Positions 32,570-43,696 of a DNA stretch of 64,000 nucleotides are shown piece by piece (within the stretch, counting starts at the first letter, position 1; each line of letters begins with the position of its first letter). Origin of the DNA: Halichondria panicea (lineage: Eukaryota; Porifera; Demospongiae; Suberitida; Halichondriidae); contig NC_087379.1 of assembly GCF_963675165.1 (NCBI RefSeq), forward strand, positions 1,678,201 through 1,742,200. The letters run 5' to 3'. The position numbers and the translations under genes were made by a program. The notes beneath the pieces were generated by a model that was not told where the DNA came from, did no database searches, and saw only the letters and a program-made list of their open reading frames with translations.

Positions 32570-35500
32570 ATGGCTGTAAATCCACAAGCTTTCGAACAGT
32601 TTACTCTGAGACAAATTCGCATCACTGAGAATGAGTTTGGACGAGGTTCCTACGCTGTTGTCATGGAGCTAGAGTATCGAGGACTGAAATGTGCTGGCAA
32701 AAAGCTTTACCGAGTTCTCTATGAGACTGGAATCGGGCATGCAGCACGAAGGTATCTGGAGGAGTGTCACCTGCTCAGTCAAACTAGGCACCCCAACATA
32801 GTCCAGTTTCTGGGAGTCTGTTTTGAAGAAGGCTCTCAGTTCCCTATCCTAGTCATGGAGTTCCTCCCCACCAACTTGACCAGCTGTCTCGAGCGCTACG
32901 GTATTCTCCCCGATGAGATAAACTTCTCTATCCTCCATGACGTCTCACTGGGCCTGGTCTACCTCCATGGCCAAACACCAGTCATTGTGCACAGAGACCT
33001 CTCAGCCAACAATGTCCTCTTGTCCACTAACATGACAGCCAAGATATCTGATCTGGGGGTTGCTCGAATATTGAATCTGACCCCCCTTCAAGTGAGTCGA
33101 ATGACAGAGACCCCTGGCACCCCAGCGTACATGCCCCCCGAAGTGATGATTGCCAACCCCCACTACGACACCAGTGTGGATGTGTTCTCCTTTGGGATCA
33201 TGATGATTCACACCTTCACAGCAGAGTGGCCACTACCAAGTATCGGCCAGACACGAATTGATCCTGCTAATCCCAATGGTCTGATACCAGTGACGGAAGC
33301 TGAAAGACGTGAAGAGTTTCTTCGAAAGATTCCCCCAGACCACCCTCTGATGGACCTCATCATGCGCTGTCTCAGCAACAACCCTCAGCGAAGGCCTAGA
33401 GCAGCGGAGATAGTGGGTCGGATGGTGGGTGTGGTACTTGAACACCCTCCCTCCTTTGAGAACAGAGTGGAGATGCTCCAGCGAGTGAGTGCCCTACTGA
33501 CAGAGAAGAGGGAGCTTGAGGAAGAGGTTGTGAGGAAGGACTCGGCTATCCAGGAGAAAGCAGGAGAGATCGAGGCACTGGCGGAGGAGAAAAGACGACA
33601 AGAGGAAGAAAGTGAAAACACTGTCGAGCGTATGCAGTTGGTGCACTCTGTGGAAACTGATAAACTAGTAACTGAACACAGTGTAGAGATAGAGGATCTC
33701 AGAGTTGCATTGGAGTTTAAAGAATCATTGGCTCCCACGTGCACAAAAGATGCACTGGTGAATTCTAAAGATACTACCATCGCTAGGTTAGAAACTCGAT
33801 GTAAGCAACTCACTGAAGAGAGGAAGCAACAAATTGCCAACACTAACAACGAGCTTGTATCTAAAGTTACGAAAATAGCTCAACTGGAAACAGATGTCAC
33901 CAATCTCACTGCACAAGTGGAACAAGAGATAGCAGACAAAAACTATCTTATCACCTACAAAGATTTGACTATTGCTGACAAAAACTCCACTATTTTTGCT
34001 AAAGATTTGATTATCACTAACAAAGATTTGATGCTTGCCTCCAAGGACACTTCTCTTCAGAAGCATAAAACCACCATTCAGAGTTTAAATGACCAACTTA
34101 CCAAAACCAGAGACTACCTGACCAGCAAACCACAGGTGAGCTCATCAACACTGTACCACTAAGTGCACACATCTAATTTATATCGCTACTCCAATAGAAG
34201 TGCCAAGTCAGTGGCGTAGGCAGAGGGGGGCTGACGGGGCTAGAGCACCCCCATTTGTGTTTCATTAACTCCAAACCAATCTATTCTGCACTGTACTGCA
34301 TGATTGTGTATAGTTACTAGAATGGAAATGTGGGCAGGGTCATCTACTGCGCATGCTTACTGCTGATGAAAAGTGATGACCTTTTTTTTAGGTGAAATTC
34401 CAAGCTATTCAGCGCCTGCTCTGGCCCTGCTCAATGGATTTGAGCCCTGCCCTTCCCAAAATCCTGGCTACGCCACTGCAAGTCTAAAGCTCATAATGAA
34501 TTGATGGCCATGCATGACAACTGTGTTGTATTGCAGCGTGTAATCCAGGCTATGTGATTCTTGTTAGTGTGTCACTTACTTCCATTGTAGTGAGCCACAG
34601 GCATATCTCCTATTGCCACCCTAACTAGTGTTCAATCTGCACTGTAAAAACAAATGGGTTATTTCAACCAATTTGTTTTTACAGTGTGGCGCTGTACTAA
34701 TGCCTCTCGCCATGTTTTTGCTTTCGCTGAAAAGTATTAGAGTTTTATATTAGTTTCTATTTTATATTAAAGTTAGCTTATCTATATAAAGTCGCTGAGA
34801 AGAAAAGACTTATTTACATGCATCTATTGTTGTATTATGTGGCTTACTAGGACCTCAAGAAAGAAGAAAATTGATTCTTCCAGGATCTGTAGTTCAGTGT
34901 ATATAATGTCTAAGAAGAAAAGACCTGTGTACATGCACATTGTTATCTATGGTAGTGTTTTGTGGCTTACCAGGCCTTCAAGATAAAGATGATTCTGCCA
35001 GGAGGATCTGGATCTGGATCTGGATATTATTTCTCACACATGGGGGAATGAGCGCGCATGCGCATTACATTCACAGGAATAATTAAAGGGTGTATCCAAA
35101 GAGATCAATTTCACAAATGCTACAGAGTTTTTCAGGTTGCTTGCAACAATTAATTGTGGAAATTTAACTCACGTGATGTTTTGCTCACGTGCCTTATGCC
35201 TTAATTAGCTTATAAGAGTGGGTGGGAGAGAAATGACAGCAAAAAACAGCAGAAGTTGTTCAGTGTTCATACAAATGAAGAGTGATAATCTGACACTGTA
35301 ATGCTGTGCAATATATTTTGTCAAATTCGTACAGGTTCGTCTAGACTTTTTAAAGACAGATCCTCAGAAAATACTCAACTCAGCAGTAAAACAGAAGAAT
35401 TGGGAGCCAGCCTACAGGATTCTAGGATTGCAGTATATATTAAATTTTGTTGGAGAGCATATAGGATTTCTCCAGCATACACACAATTCTTTAATAATAA

Positions 35501-38500
35501 TTATTGTATGTATGCTGGTAAATTATGCTCTCCAGCAAGTAATACTACACTACAGATCTAAGATCCCACTCACTTCTTCTCTGAGGGTCTAGCAACTTAA
35601 AGTCTAGTACAAAGCTTTGAATGTGTGTTGTTCAGCTAGCTACAATCTAGCTACAATGCCTGCCCCTCCCACTTTAATTTTGACTTATAAGGCTGAGGCA
35701 CGTGAGCAAAACACACGTGAGTCAAATTTCCACAATGCAAGCAACCTGAAAAACTATGTTCTGCTAGCTAGCTGTTTTAATGGTGATATTAACAGGAACG
35801 TTTCCATATGCTGACTTGGCACTTTCTAATTATGATCGCCCTCTATATATTTTCTTGTGCTATCAGGAGCACAAGAGTGCTCCCTGGCCCTCTGGAGTGC
35901 CCCTGGTGCTATCAAGAGCCTTATAAATTTATTGTATGTAAGCCAATCCTATTAAATACATCATGGCTGAGTTAGTGGTTCATAATTATGGTTTCAGTAT
36001 TGATCATCTTGCATGTTGGAGGAGGCATGCATAAACATTTGAAACACATGCTTTGCTTCCAAGTTTCATTGATTACCACAGTCATGGTACAGAGACTATT
36101 AATGCACATTCGATGTAAACTTGTAACAGAAATTATGTTCAGGGAAGTGAAGTGAAGTGAAAAGTTATCATGTATAGTGAGGCTGCATGTATCCCACGTT
36201 TCTTCCTCTGGAAACTCTCAGCTGAAAAGTGATAATTGTTATTAGAATAAAAAAAAAGCTGCTTACTTTTTTATTGAGATGCATCACTGGCAGCCATAAC
36301 CCTTCTGTCTCCAGCCCTATATAGCGATAGAAAAAGACATTCGGCTATAGGATAGTCATACCACGCTCCAAACAGGTATAAACCAAGAAGATGCTCACGA
36401 GTTCATGCTGGCAATTCTTGACATAATCAACAGCCACCTACATACAGTACACTACTACCTGTAGTTGTATAGAAGCAAGTATTGATAAAGTGTAGTAATA
36501 ATCAGACTGAGGTTCCTCCTTTTTATATACCTTTTACCTTCTTACAAGTAGATGAGTCTGGTCCACAGTAGTGTATATGCATGAGTCTAGTCTCTGGAAG
36601 AATCATTGACATGAGCCGCGCCGCTCTGCCTCACTAGAACCAAGAGTTTATGATAGATAAACTCTTCCTAGAACTACATGTAGCCAGCTGATTTAAAATT
36701 GCATATAGAGTGCTGAGTCAGCAACAAAATAATAGTGTCAATATTCGTTGAGTCAGCATATGGAAACCTTCCTGTTAATATCATCATTCCCTGTTATTAT
36801 CGCCTTTCTTTTTAACAGATATTTTCTGAGTATTGTAGCTAACAAAAAGCTAGCGTTTTAGTGCAAGGCTAACTCATATGTTGAATAGAAAGTTTGTGCG
36901 GACAGATGATGCTATGAAAGATTCTGAAGAGACTGCAACAGCCGTCAATGTGAGTCAAACTAGCCATAACTCGAGAAAGAAGCTTTAGTTTGCTAATCCA
37001 CGAATCAATATCCAAGAGAACGTGGCTAGAAGCCTATAGAAGCTGTTAGCTTTCGTCGCATTGCAACCGTTGAGCAGTTACAGCTGGAACAGACACACAG
37101 ACCACACACAGTCAGCTTTACCGTATCCCTCTTGCGGCTACGCCTCGAGGCATAATAAAAGCTAGTGCCAAGTCTAAAGCTTACTGTTATTGAACGCCAA
37201 ATCATTTTATTTGTAATGCTTGTGTAATTAGAATGACAGTTGTTGTGTATTATTATGTGGCTTATAATCTATGTGTACAATACAGTCATAGCTATGCGTA
37301 CACGTACATGTATAACGTGTACAATTATTTCTATAGTATAATTAGCCATGTACGTGAATTTCACCACTCCAATATAAGAGCCAAATTAGAATAATTAATT
37401 TGTGTCCCACAGGATCGATAACTGATAATAACTAGTGTTCAAGCTGGCGTTGTGCTAATGCCTCTCGCCATGATTTGCTTTCGCTCAAAAGTATAGAAGA
37501 GGAAAAAGTGTATAAAATAATCTGTCTAAAATGATTTGCATCTATTCAATTGTATAATTATGGTATCATTGTTGTGTTTTGTGGCTGCTTATATATACCA
37601 GGATCTTAAGGATCTAGGAAGCAACAAAGAAGAAGATTTTGTTTTCAATTAATTATAAGCGGAAGTGCATAATTTTACTAATTATTTCATAAAGTTAGCT
37701 TATCTATATAAAGTCACTGAGAAGAAAAGACTTATTACATGCATCTATTGTTGTATTATGTGGCTTTAATACTAGAACCTCAAGAAAGAAGAAAATTGAT
37801 TCTTCCAGGATCTGTACTTCAGTGTATAATTATAATATCTAAGAAGAAAAGACTTGTGTACATGCATATTGTTATCTATATTGTTATATAGTAGTGTTTT
37901 GTGGCTTACCAGGCCCTCAAGAAAAATATAATTCTGCCAGGAGGATCTGGATCTGGATCCTTGGATATCACACGTGGGGAATGAGCGCGCATGCGCATTA
38001 CATCCACAAGAATAATTAAAGGGTGTGTCCAAAGAGATCAATGGCTACTGCTAGCTAGCTGTTTTAACAGGTATTTTCTGAGTCTTGTAGCTAACAAAAA
38101 GCTAGCGCTTTAGTGCAAGGCTAACTTATATGTTGAATAGAAAGTTTGTGTGGACAGATGATGCTATGAAAGATTCTGAAGAGACTGCAACAGCCTTCAA
38201 TGTGAGTCAAACTAGCCATAACTCGAGAAAGAAGCTTTAGTTTGCTAATCCACGAATCAAAATCCAAGAGAACGTGGCTAGAAGCCTATAGAAGCTGTTA
38301 GTTTTCGTCGCACTGCAACCGTTGAGCAGTTACAGCTGGAACAGACACACACACACACAGACAGACAGACACACACACAGTCAGCTTTACCGTATCCCTT
38401 GTGCGGCTACGCCTCGAGGCATAATAATTTTTTTAGTAACCTTGTAACATTATCATCTGGCGTTAATATGTGATTAGGGTTACATTTCAAATGCCCTTAA

Positions 38501-39487
38501 TTACTAGCTACACAATCATAAATGTCTTCCATTACACACAAGTTATTGACTCTCTGTATTCTCCAGTCCCTACAGGTTCAGTTGTCCTACAGTCAGTGCT
38601 CTGAGGCTCCAGTGAAGACGTCTGGTGGGCAAGCGGTAACCATCAATGGCAAAGTCTACTATGGTGGAGGAGGCTGTGATGATGATGATGACAACTACTG
38701 TGTCTACTGTTACGATCCGCCACAAGACGTCTGGTCAACTCTGCCAAGATTTCCTGTACGATATTTTGGTCTAGGGGAGGTCAAAGGTGAACTGGTAGCA
38801 GTTGGCGGTGTGGATTTATCCCGCTCTACATCCAATGTAGTACATGTGTTTAACAAAGGAAGGAACTGGAAACGTACGATCCCACCCATGCCCACAGCGA
38901 GGTTTTCATTAGCAGTCGTTAGTCTCCAAACACATCTGATTGTAGTAGGAGGTGATGTGGGCTCTGGTGACTACACTGATAATGTTGAGATCTACAACAT
39001 CAGCACCTCCCAGTGGAGCGAGACAGACAGACTACCGTATGCTTGTATTGGCCAAAGAGGAATTGTCTACAACAACACAGTGTACCTAATGGGGGGATCT
39101 GACGGCAAGAATCTAAACAAGGTGTGTGCTGCTCAAGTCGACAAGCTCATCTCAGCAGACCGACAGGATGATGGGAGTGCCAACAAAGCCGACTCTGTCT
39201 GGAATACAGTATCCAACACACCGTCTTACCGGCCCTCCCCTGTAACGATATTCGATACCCTCTTTGCTGTTGGTGGAAAGGATAGTGGTGAAGCCACTCA
39301 AAGGATTTACCCCTACTCATCCTCGATGGACTCCTGGCTCTACGTTGGTGATCTACCATCTCCTATAGCATACGCTGCCACTGTGCCACTGTCTCCAACA
39401 CAGTGCCTTATTATTGGGGGAATGAACAAAGAAAGAGAAAGACAATCGACCGTCTATAAAATTAGTATCACAAAAACTGTTTTTTGA
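32570..39487 (+). CDS. Protein kinase-coiled coil-kelch fusion protein, copy 4
   Basis: Exons 32559-34135 (ATG 32570) and 38576-39487 join in phase 0, giving about 825 residues. Kinase residues 1-290 carry GRGSYAVV, CAGKK, HRDLSANN (141-148), DLG (161-163) and MPPEVM. The coiled coil runs to about residue 520. Its distal part has short repeated blocks (KDLTIADKNSTI, KDLIITNKDLML) different from those of copies 2 and 3. The kelch exon keeps all six motifs (GGGGCDDDD to IIGGMNKER). No lesion is seen. The 4.4-kb intron is the largest of the family and is filled with repeats, yet both splice sites match the other copies. A possible poly(A) signal lies 144 bp past the stop. Probably cytosolic; function inferred from domains only. 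Confidence 0.85.
34209..34478. mobile_element. TIR element, family C5, 270 bp
   Basis: Ends cagtggcgtaggcag and 'ctggctacgccactg'; perfect 5-bp duplication CAAGT (34204-34208 and 34479-34483). Internal block shared with 31,180-32,200. Confidence 0.85.
34640..34686. mobile_element. 47-bp palindromic insertion
   Basis: cactgtaaaaacaaa pairs with tttgtttttacagtg around a short centre. It interrupts the R1 sequence 'gttcaagctggcg..gctaatgcc', seen intact near 37,440, so it looks like a minimal mobile palindrome. Confidence 0.6.
35124..35770. mobile_element. TIR element with cacgtgagcaaaac arms
   Basis: 'tttttcaggttgcttgc' near 35,129 and 'gcaagcaacctgaaaaac' near 35,738 are inverted. So are 'gttttgctcacgtgcct' and 'aggcacgtgagcaaaac'. 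Arms are about 65 bp. The centre has an AT-rich palindrome. The 86-codon frame at 35,301-35,561 has no recognisable domain and is not called. Confidence 0.6.
36835..37156 (+). repeat. Dispersed repeat R1, copy
   Basis: Begins about 'tagctaacaaaaagctagcg', ends 'ctacgcctcgaggcataat'. About 90% similar by eye to 12,880-13,230 and 38,080-38,427. Confidence 0.65.
37430..38427 (+). repeat. Dispersed repeat R1, longest copy
   Basis: Carries the 5' part ('taactagtgttcaagctggcg', 'tgctaatgcctctcgccatg') without the insertions seen at 11,627 and 34,640, then the 3' part ending 'ctacgcctcgaggcataat'. Internal duplications of 'aagaagaaaattgattcttcc' type blocks. Useful as empty-site reference. Confidence 0.6.
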
Positions 39488-40436
39488 GTGTACTGATATA
39501 ATTACTAGGAGCATGCAGAGCATGTTTGGGGCGAGCGAGCAATATGTGTTTGTTGTACAGTGCATGATGTGGTAATTTAAGTTTATTTATCGAATGAAAT
39601 GAAATTAGTAACAGTGATTGTGTAACAGTGAATAAAAACCGAGTAGTCTGATGCAGTGGGTTAGATACGACTTCCCTGTGCCAGTTGTATACCCGTGACA
39701 ATTATTCTGAGTGGTGTAGGGTTATTGTGCTCTTTGACTGTGGTGTAACATCAAGATTCAAGGTGAAACATATGTATGAGTGAAAGTTCAGCATGAAAGA
39801 GCTGGCTATACAAACTAACATGAGGAGCAAGGTTAGGAGCAAGGAGATATTATGACTTCTTGCTGGACCCAAATTACATGATAGTATACTGTGAACAATC
39901 CTTACCGGGTAAGTAAGTTACTCTGATCTGAGCTGGTCTGACCTGCCATAGTGCTGTATTGTCTAAAGGTGCATGTGCAACTTCAGAAGTCTCCACCTGA
40001 GCTGCATGCTCTGACCTGTCGTAGTGACTGGTCTAGATCTCTGTTTTGTCCTGTTGAGCTAGCAGGTTTATTATCACAAAAACACAACACTTGTAAGTGA
40101 AACATGGCAAGTAAGCTGCTGTGACCTCCTGCAGGCGTGCCTGTGTGATCTTAGGCTCAGAAGGTCCCCATCTGAGCTGCTCTAACCTGCATGCTGTAGG
40201 CGTGCTTGTAGCCTCAAGAGTCTCTGTGTCTTGTCTGAGCCCCTTCGTTCCTGAGTGTAGCTAGCTCTTGCCAGATCTTCGAAGTCATCCTTCAACGGCC
40301 ATCTTGCTGCTTCCGTGGACCTCACCATTGCGGACTCCAACCTCTCTGTCTAAATTCTGAATAATAATAATATTATAGCTTCACATTACCCTGCCATATC
40401 TATATTTCAGCCTCAGTCACGCATTCATTACATGTT

Positions 40437-40473
<37 letters not shown>

Positions 40474-40575
40474 CTCTTGTGCCCATGCGCAGCTTTCACG
40501 TAAAAGTTGGTAAAGGGTCACGAGTACAAAAAACAAATATCGTGCCGGTCCATGACACACACACACACACACACC
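39488..40575. repeat. Spacer with imperfect tandem repeat and poly(A) tract
   Basis: AATAAA at 39,631-39,636 may serve kinase gene 4. About 39,925-40,260 contains imperfect repeats of a 'ctgagctg.tct.acctgc' unit. A run of 28 A (40,441-40,468) follows, preceded by no obvious retrotransposon frame. A (CA)n tract lies at 40,556-40,574. No gene seen. Confidence 0.5.
39631..39636 (+). terminator. Possible poly(A) signal of kinase gene 4
   Basis: AATAAA 144 bp after the stop codon at 39,487. Position is plausible; no experimental support. Confidence 0.35.
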
Positions 40576-41339
40576 AGAGATACAAAAGAAAGGGGATTGG
40601 AAACGAAATTTTTACGAAATTTTTGCGTGAAGCATTCCGTGTTATAGGGCGTGGCTAAAACTACAAAGGATTATATTTATAGTCAGCATGCTCATTACCA
40701 GTCTTGACTGCTCTACAATGTGCTGTACATAGAAACAGTGAAATTGATCATTTTTAATGTTGATTTTTCTAAAAAGTAAAGAGAATTTAGCTCTAAAAAG
40801 TCGACTAAGCCATGCAGCCACTATTACTAGACAAATAAATGCTATGCAAGAAGAAATAGCCTTTACTATGAAGTCGTAGGAGGGACAGGCCCGTGGCGTG
40901 TCTAAAAGTATACTAAAGCAGTTTGAAGGACTATACTGCAAACGTTTATGAACAGTACAGCTTATTTATAGCATGAAGCCATTCTATGTAGCACTTAGAT
41001 ACATAATAACCAAGTCAAGCAATGTCCTTTGCTGTTTTAACTTCACAGGAGGGACAGAGAAAAGTTGACATAGAGTAATTCAAGCTAAACTCAAAAAAAT
41101 TGGAAACAGAGTAAAGACAACGGACTTAGAGCTTGTCAGTGGTATAAGCTTACTTCTCTCAAGTATCTCCCAGGCCCTGAGTGATCTCTAGTGGATAGGA
41201 GAGCTAGAAACCAGGGATACAAAACTTTTCCATGTAATTATTTGCGAGCGCAATAATTACACGGAGTGCTTCACCGGATGTCAGTCCTTTTACATAGGGC
41301 GTGGGCGGTCGTTTCCAATCCCCTTTCTTTTGTATCTCT
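40576..41339. mobile_element. TIR element, family G, inside a CA repeat
   Basis: Ends agagatacaaaagaaaggg and 'ccctttcttttgtatctct' are inverted over about 30 bp (continuing 'gattggaaacga'). (CA)n lies on both sides (40,556-40,574 and 41,340-41,366), so the element appears to split a microsatellite. Non-coding. Confidence 0.75.
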
Positions 41340-42051
41340 GCACACACACACACACACACACACACAGACAAAATTGCAACGTTCATCACTAGGAAGGGAC
41401 TCGCTTCGCTCGCCCCAATTATGCCTCGGTGCGCATGCGCAAGCGAGGTATACGTAGTGTGTTTGTGTGTCTGTGTTGTGTGTGTGTGTGTAGACTATTT
41501 CAGCTGCTCAAGGATCAATAAAGTGCAAGTAAGAGTTTCTATAGGCTTCTAGTCATGTTTTCTTGGCATGCTATTTGTGGATTTGCAAAATAAAGCTTCG
41601 TTCTTGAGTTATGCCTAGTTTTGCTTACTTGGAATGCCATTGCAGCCTTTTCAGAAGAGTCCGTAGCAAAACTTGTTTACCGAGTGTTGCTACTCTACTT
41701 AGTAGTTAGCTATAGCTTTGCACTAGAACACTAGCTATTGGTAGCTGCAAGAGTGAGAAGAGAGCTGCAAGGCTCTGCTGACTTGCCAGCCATTAATTTT
41801 AACGTTTGGCTTAGATAGTTTTTAACAACAATCATGGTCGATCATTACCCACTATTTGCATGTACAATGCAGCAAATTAAAATTAAAAATGTTCATCGTG
41901 ATAATCAATGTGTGTATAAAAGCTAGCTAGTAGTTTTAATGTTATATAGCTTTGGCACCTCCACCGAGGCATCAGCACCCGCGGTGCTTTCATTATTATG
42001 GCTCAAATGTTAGATAAAAATTTGGAAACATAATTATGTTTGCATTGAATT
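41340..42051. other. No gene seen; microsatellite and reversed R1 repeat
   Basis: (CA)n at 41,340-41,366, a reversed R1 repeat at about 41,418-41,640 (starts 'attatgcctcggtgcgcatg'), a short (GT)n near 41,475-41,492, then AT-rich unique-looking DNA. Confidence 0.5.
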
Positions 42052-42596
42052 CAGGGCCGTAGCCACCAGTCAGGTTAGTTAGGTTTCAACCTGACCACTT
42101 TTTCCGAGGTGAATAGGCAATGGTCGTCATTACAGTAAACACATAATGGACCAAAATAATGTGCAGTGAACTTCTTCTGCAGTGCAAAACATGCAAGCAT
42201 GCTAGAACTATAATTTTATAAGTGATCAAGACTATTAGTCTATAAGTGATGCATGCTATCATTGCTATGACGAGAGAGAATCACTTCCAAGTCTTCCAGA
42301 CCAAGCTCACAATCCAGCTAGTTTTTCCCCAAGCGATCATTTGGAAAGTCCAAACCAGTTCTGTGGTCTTGCCAAATAAAACTTTGCTGTTTCTCCATCA
42401 TGATGAGAATCAAGATGTTGTGTTCTGTAACATTATTTTGTGTTAGGGCTAAGCTTTAAACCTAAACAGAATCTACAGTCAGTAGACAAGGGGCGTAACC
42501 AACGATACCGGAAGTGGGCGTGTACTCGGAAAAGTCACCGCGCTATGCGCGCCGATTTGTAACCTGACCACTCTAAAGTTGGTGGCTACGGCCCTG
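42052..42596. mobile_element. TIR element with cagggccgtagccacc ends
   Basis: Ends cagggccgtagccacc and 'ggtggctacggccctg', with 'aacctgaccactttt' mirrored inside. The right flank CATTG (42,597-42,601) matches a left CATTG at 42,043-42,047, with four extra bases before the element. Related in termini to family C5. Confidence 0.65.
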
Positions 42597-42833
42597 CATT
42601 GCATGAACAGAAGCATGTCTATAATGATTGCATCGGATGGGCTTCAGTAGATTGAACTAAACTCGCATGCATGCTTACATAATGATAATTATCCATCAGT
42701 CTGACAAAATTAATAGTTTTTTTAATCATAGCTTGTATCATATCGTAATCACTATGACAACACAAAACGTTATTATAACACGAGAAAATCATTGCATGGA
42801 AATATCTACTGAAGTGAAGACTGGAAAAATTAA

Positions 42834-43250
42834 TCACAACGTTGTCAGCAGTGAAATCAAATGGTTCAAATATTTTCCAGAGCAGCTTTCGTCTCCTCGT
42901 TTTTTGTTGCCAGACACGACTTCCAGTTGATCCGATTGGGCAGATTCAGAACGAGAGGAGATAGCAGCCAAGACCTCCCTGCAGCCAATATTGCAACCAA
43001 TAAAAGCATTCAACATGTCATTAATTATAATTGGTTTTTAATTACATTCCATATTGGAGAGAGAAACGTCCATACGTATTGTTCCAGGAACTAGAACAGT
43101 TTGTGTGTTCACTCGATAGGTATGATGACAGATTTGTGGAAGAGACATTTGCTGAGTATGCAATAGAAAGGTTATAGAGGTGTGCATTGTCGGTGTGACG
43201 AGACTCACGGATATGTTCTTACCTATACGTACTCACTTGAGAGTGCTGCT
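42834..43250 (-). pseudogene. CWF19L1: CWF19L1 homologue, copy C, 3'-terminal exons only
   Basis: About 42,890-42,978 matches the last exon of copies A and B (acceptor ctgcag at 42,979-42,984; GREVLAA), with a 4-base insertion ('ctatctcctc') that breaks the frame after about six codons. Donor-side sequence of the preceding exon (SLQFGR) lies near 43,040-43,150, with further small indels relative to copy B. Nothing upstream of these exons remains; similarity then continues only into the inverted block at 43,249. Confidence 0.75.
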
Positions 43251-43696
43251 TCACAGAACTCAGTCATGGAGATAAAGAAACGTTATATTATTCTTAGTAA
43301 ACGGTATAATTTAATTCCTAAGATTTTACGTTCGTAGTACGACTACCCATATTCTGGATAATTTTGAAGCGCATGTGCACGCACTATCACCCATGCAATA
43401 GGTACCAGGCCGTATTTTAATATTGCTTGGAATCGAGGCTAAGCCTTTTAGTGATCGATACTTCTCTTTGCCAGAATCTGCTACACACACTCCCTCCCCC
43501 CTCCCACACACATATATACATACACACACACAGCTTGCGTATACACTGGTGTCCCATACTTCCTGGCAGAGTTTTATGATGGGAAAAATGTGTTCACAAG
43601 ATCATTTTCTCACCAATTGCCACTTACGCAGACTAACAACCAGATCACTGAATATAGGTTATAGTATGTTTCTACTACTTTGAGCTCATGAGGTAA
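43249..43696. other. Segment inverted relative to the CWF19L1 copy-B locus
   Basis: In copy B, 'gagagtgctg' (to 18,064) is followed by 'tttacctcatgagctc', and the block runs to 'gagttctgtgaa' before 'gctgtggcttatg' (18,496). Here 'gagagtgctg' is followed by 'cttcacagaactcagtc', and the block ends 'gagctcatgaggtaa' before the same 'gctgtggcttatg' (43,697). About 440 bp between identical outer flanks is thus reversed. Confidence 0.85.

Larger units (their letters stand above)
34136..38575 (+). other. 4.4-kb repeat-filled intron of kinase gene 4
   Basis: Donor CAG|gtgagc and acceptor ccctacag|GTTCAG as in the other copies. Contents in order: C5 element 34,209-34,478; 47-bp palindrome 34,640-34,686; R1 pieces (34,687-35,110); TIR element about 35,124-35,770; non-repetitive DNA to about 36,830; R1 copies 36,835-37,156 and 37,430-38,427. 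35,771-36,830 shows no gene. Confidence 0.6.

Noticed and set aside
35301-35561. 86-codon frame
   Set aside because: Spans an AT-rich palindrome inside a TIR element; no recognisable domain or coding bias.
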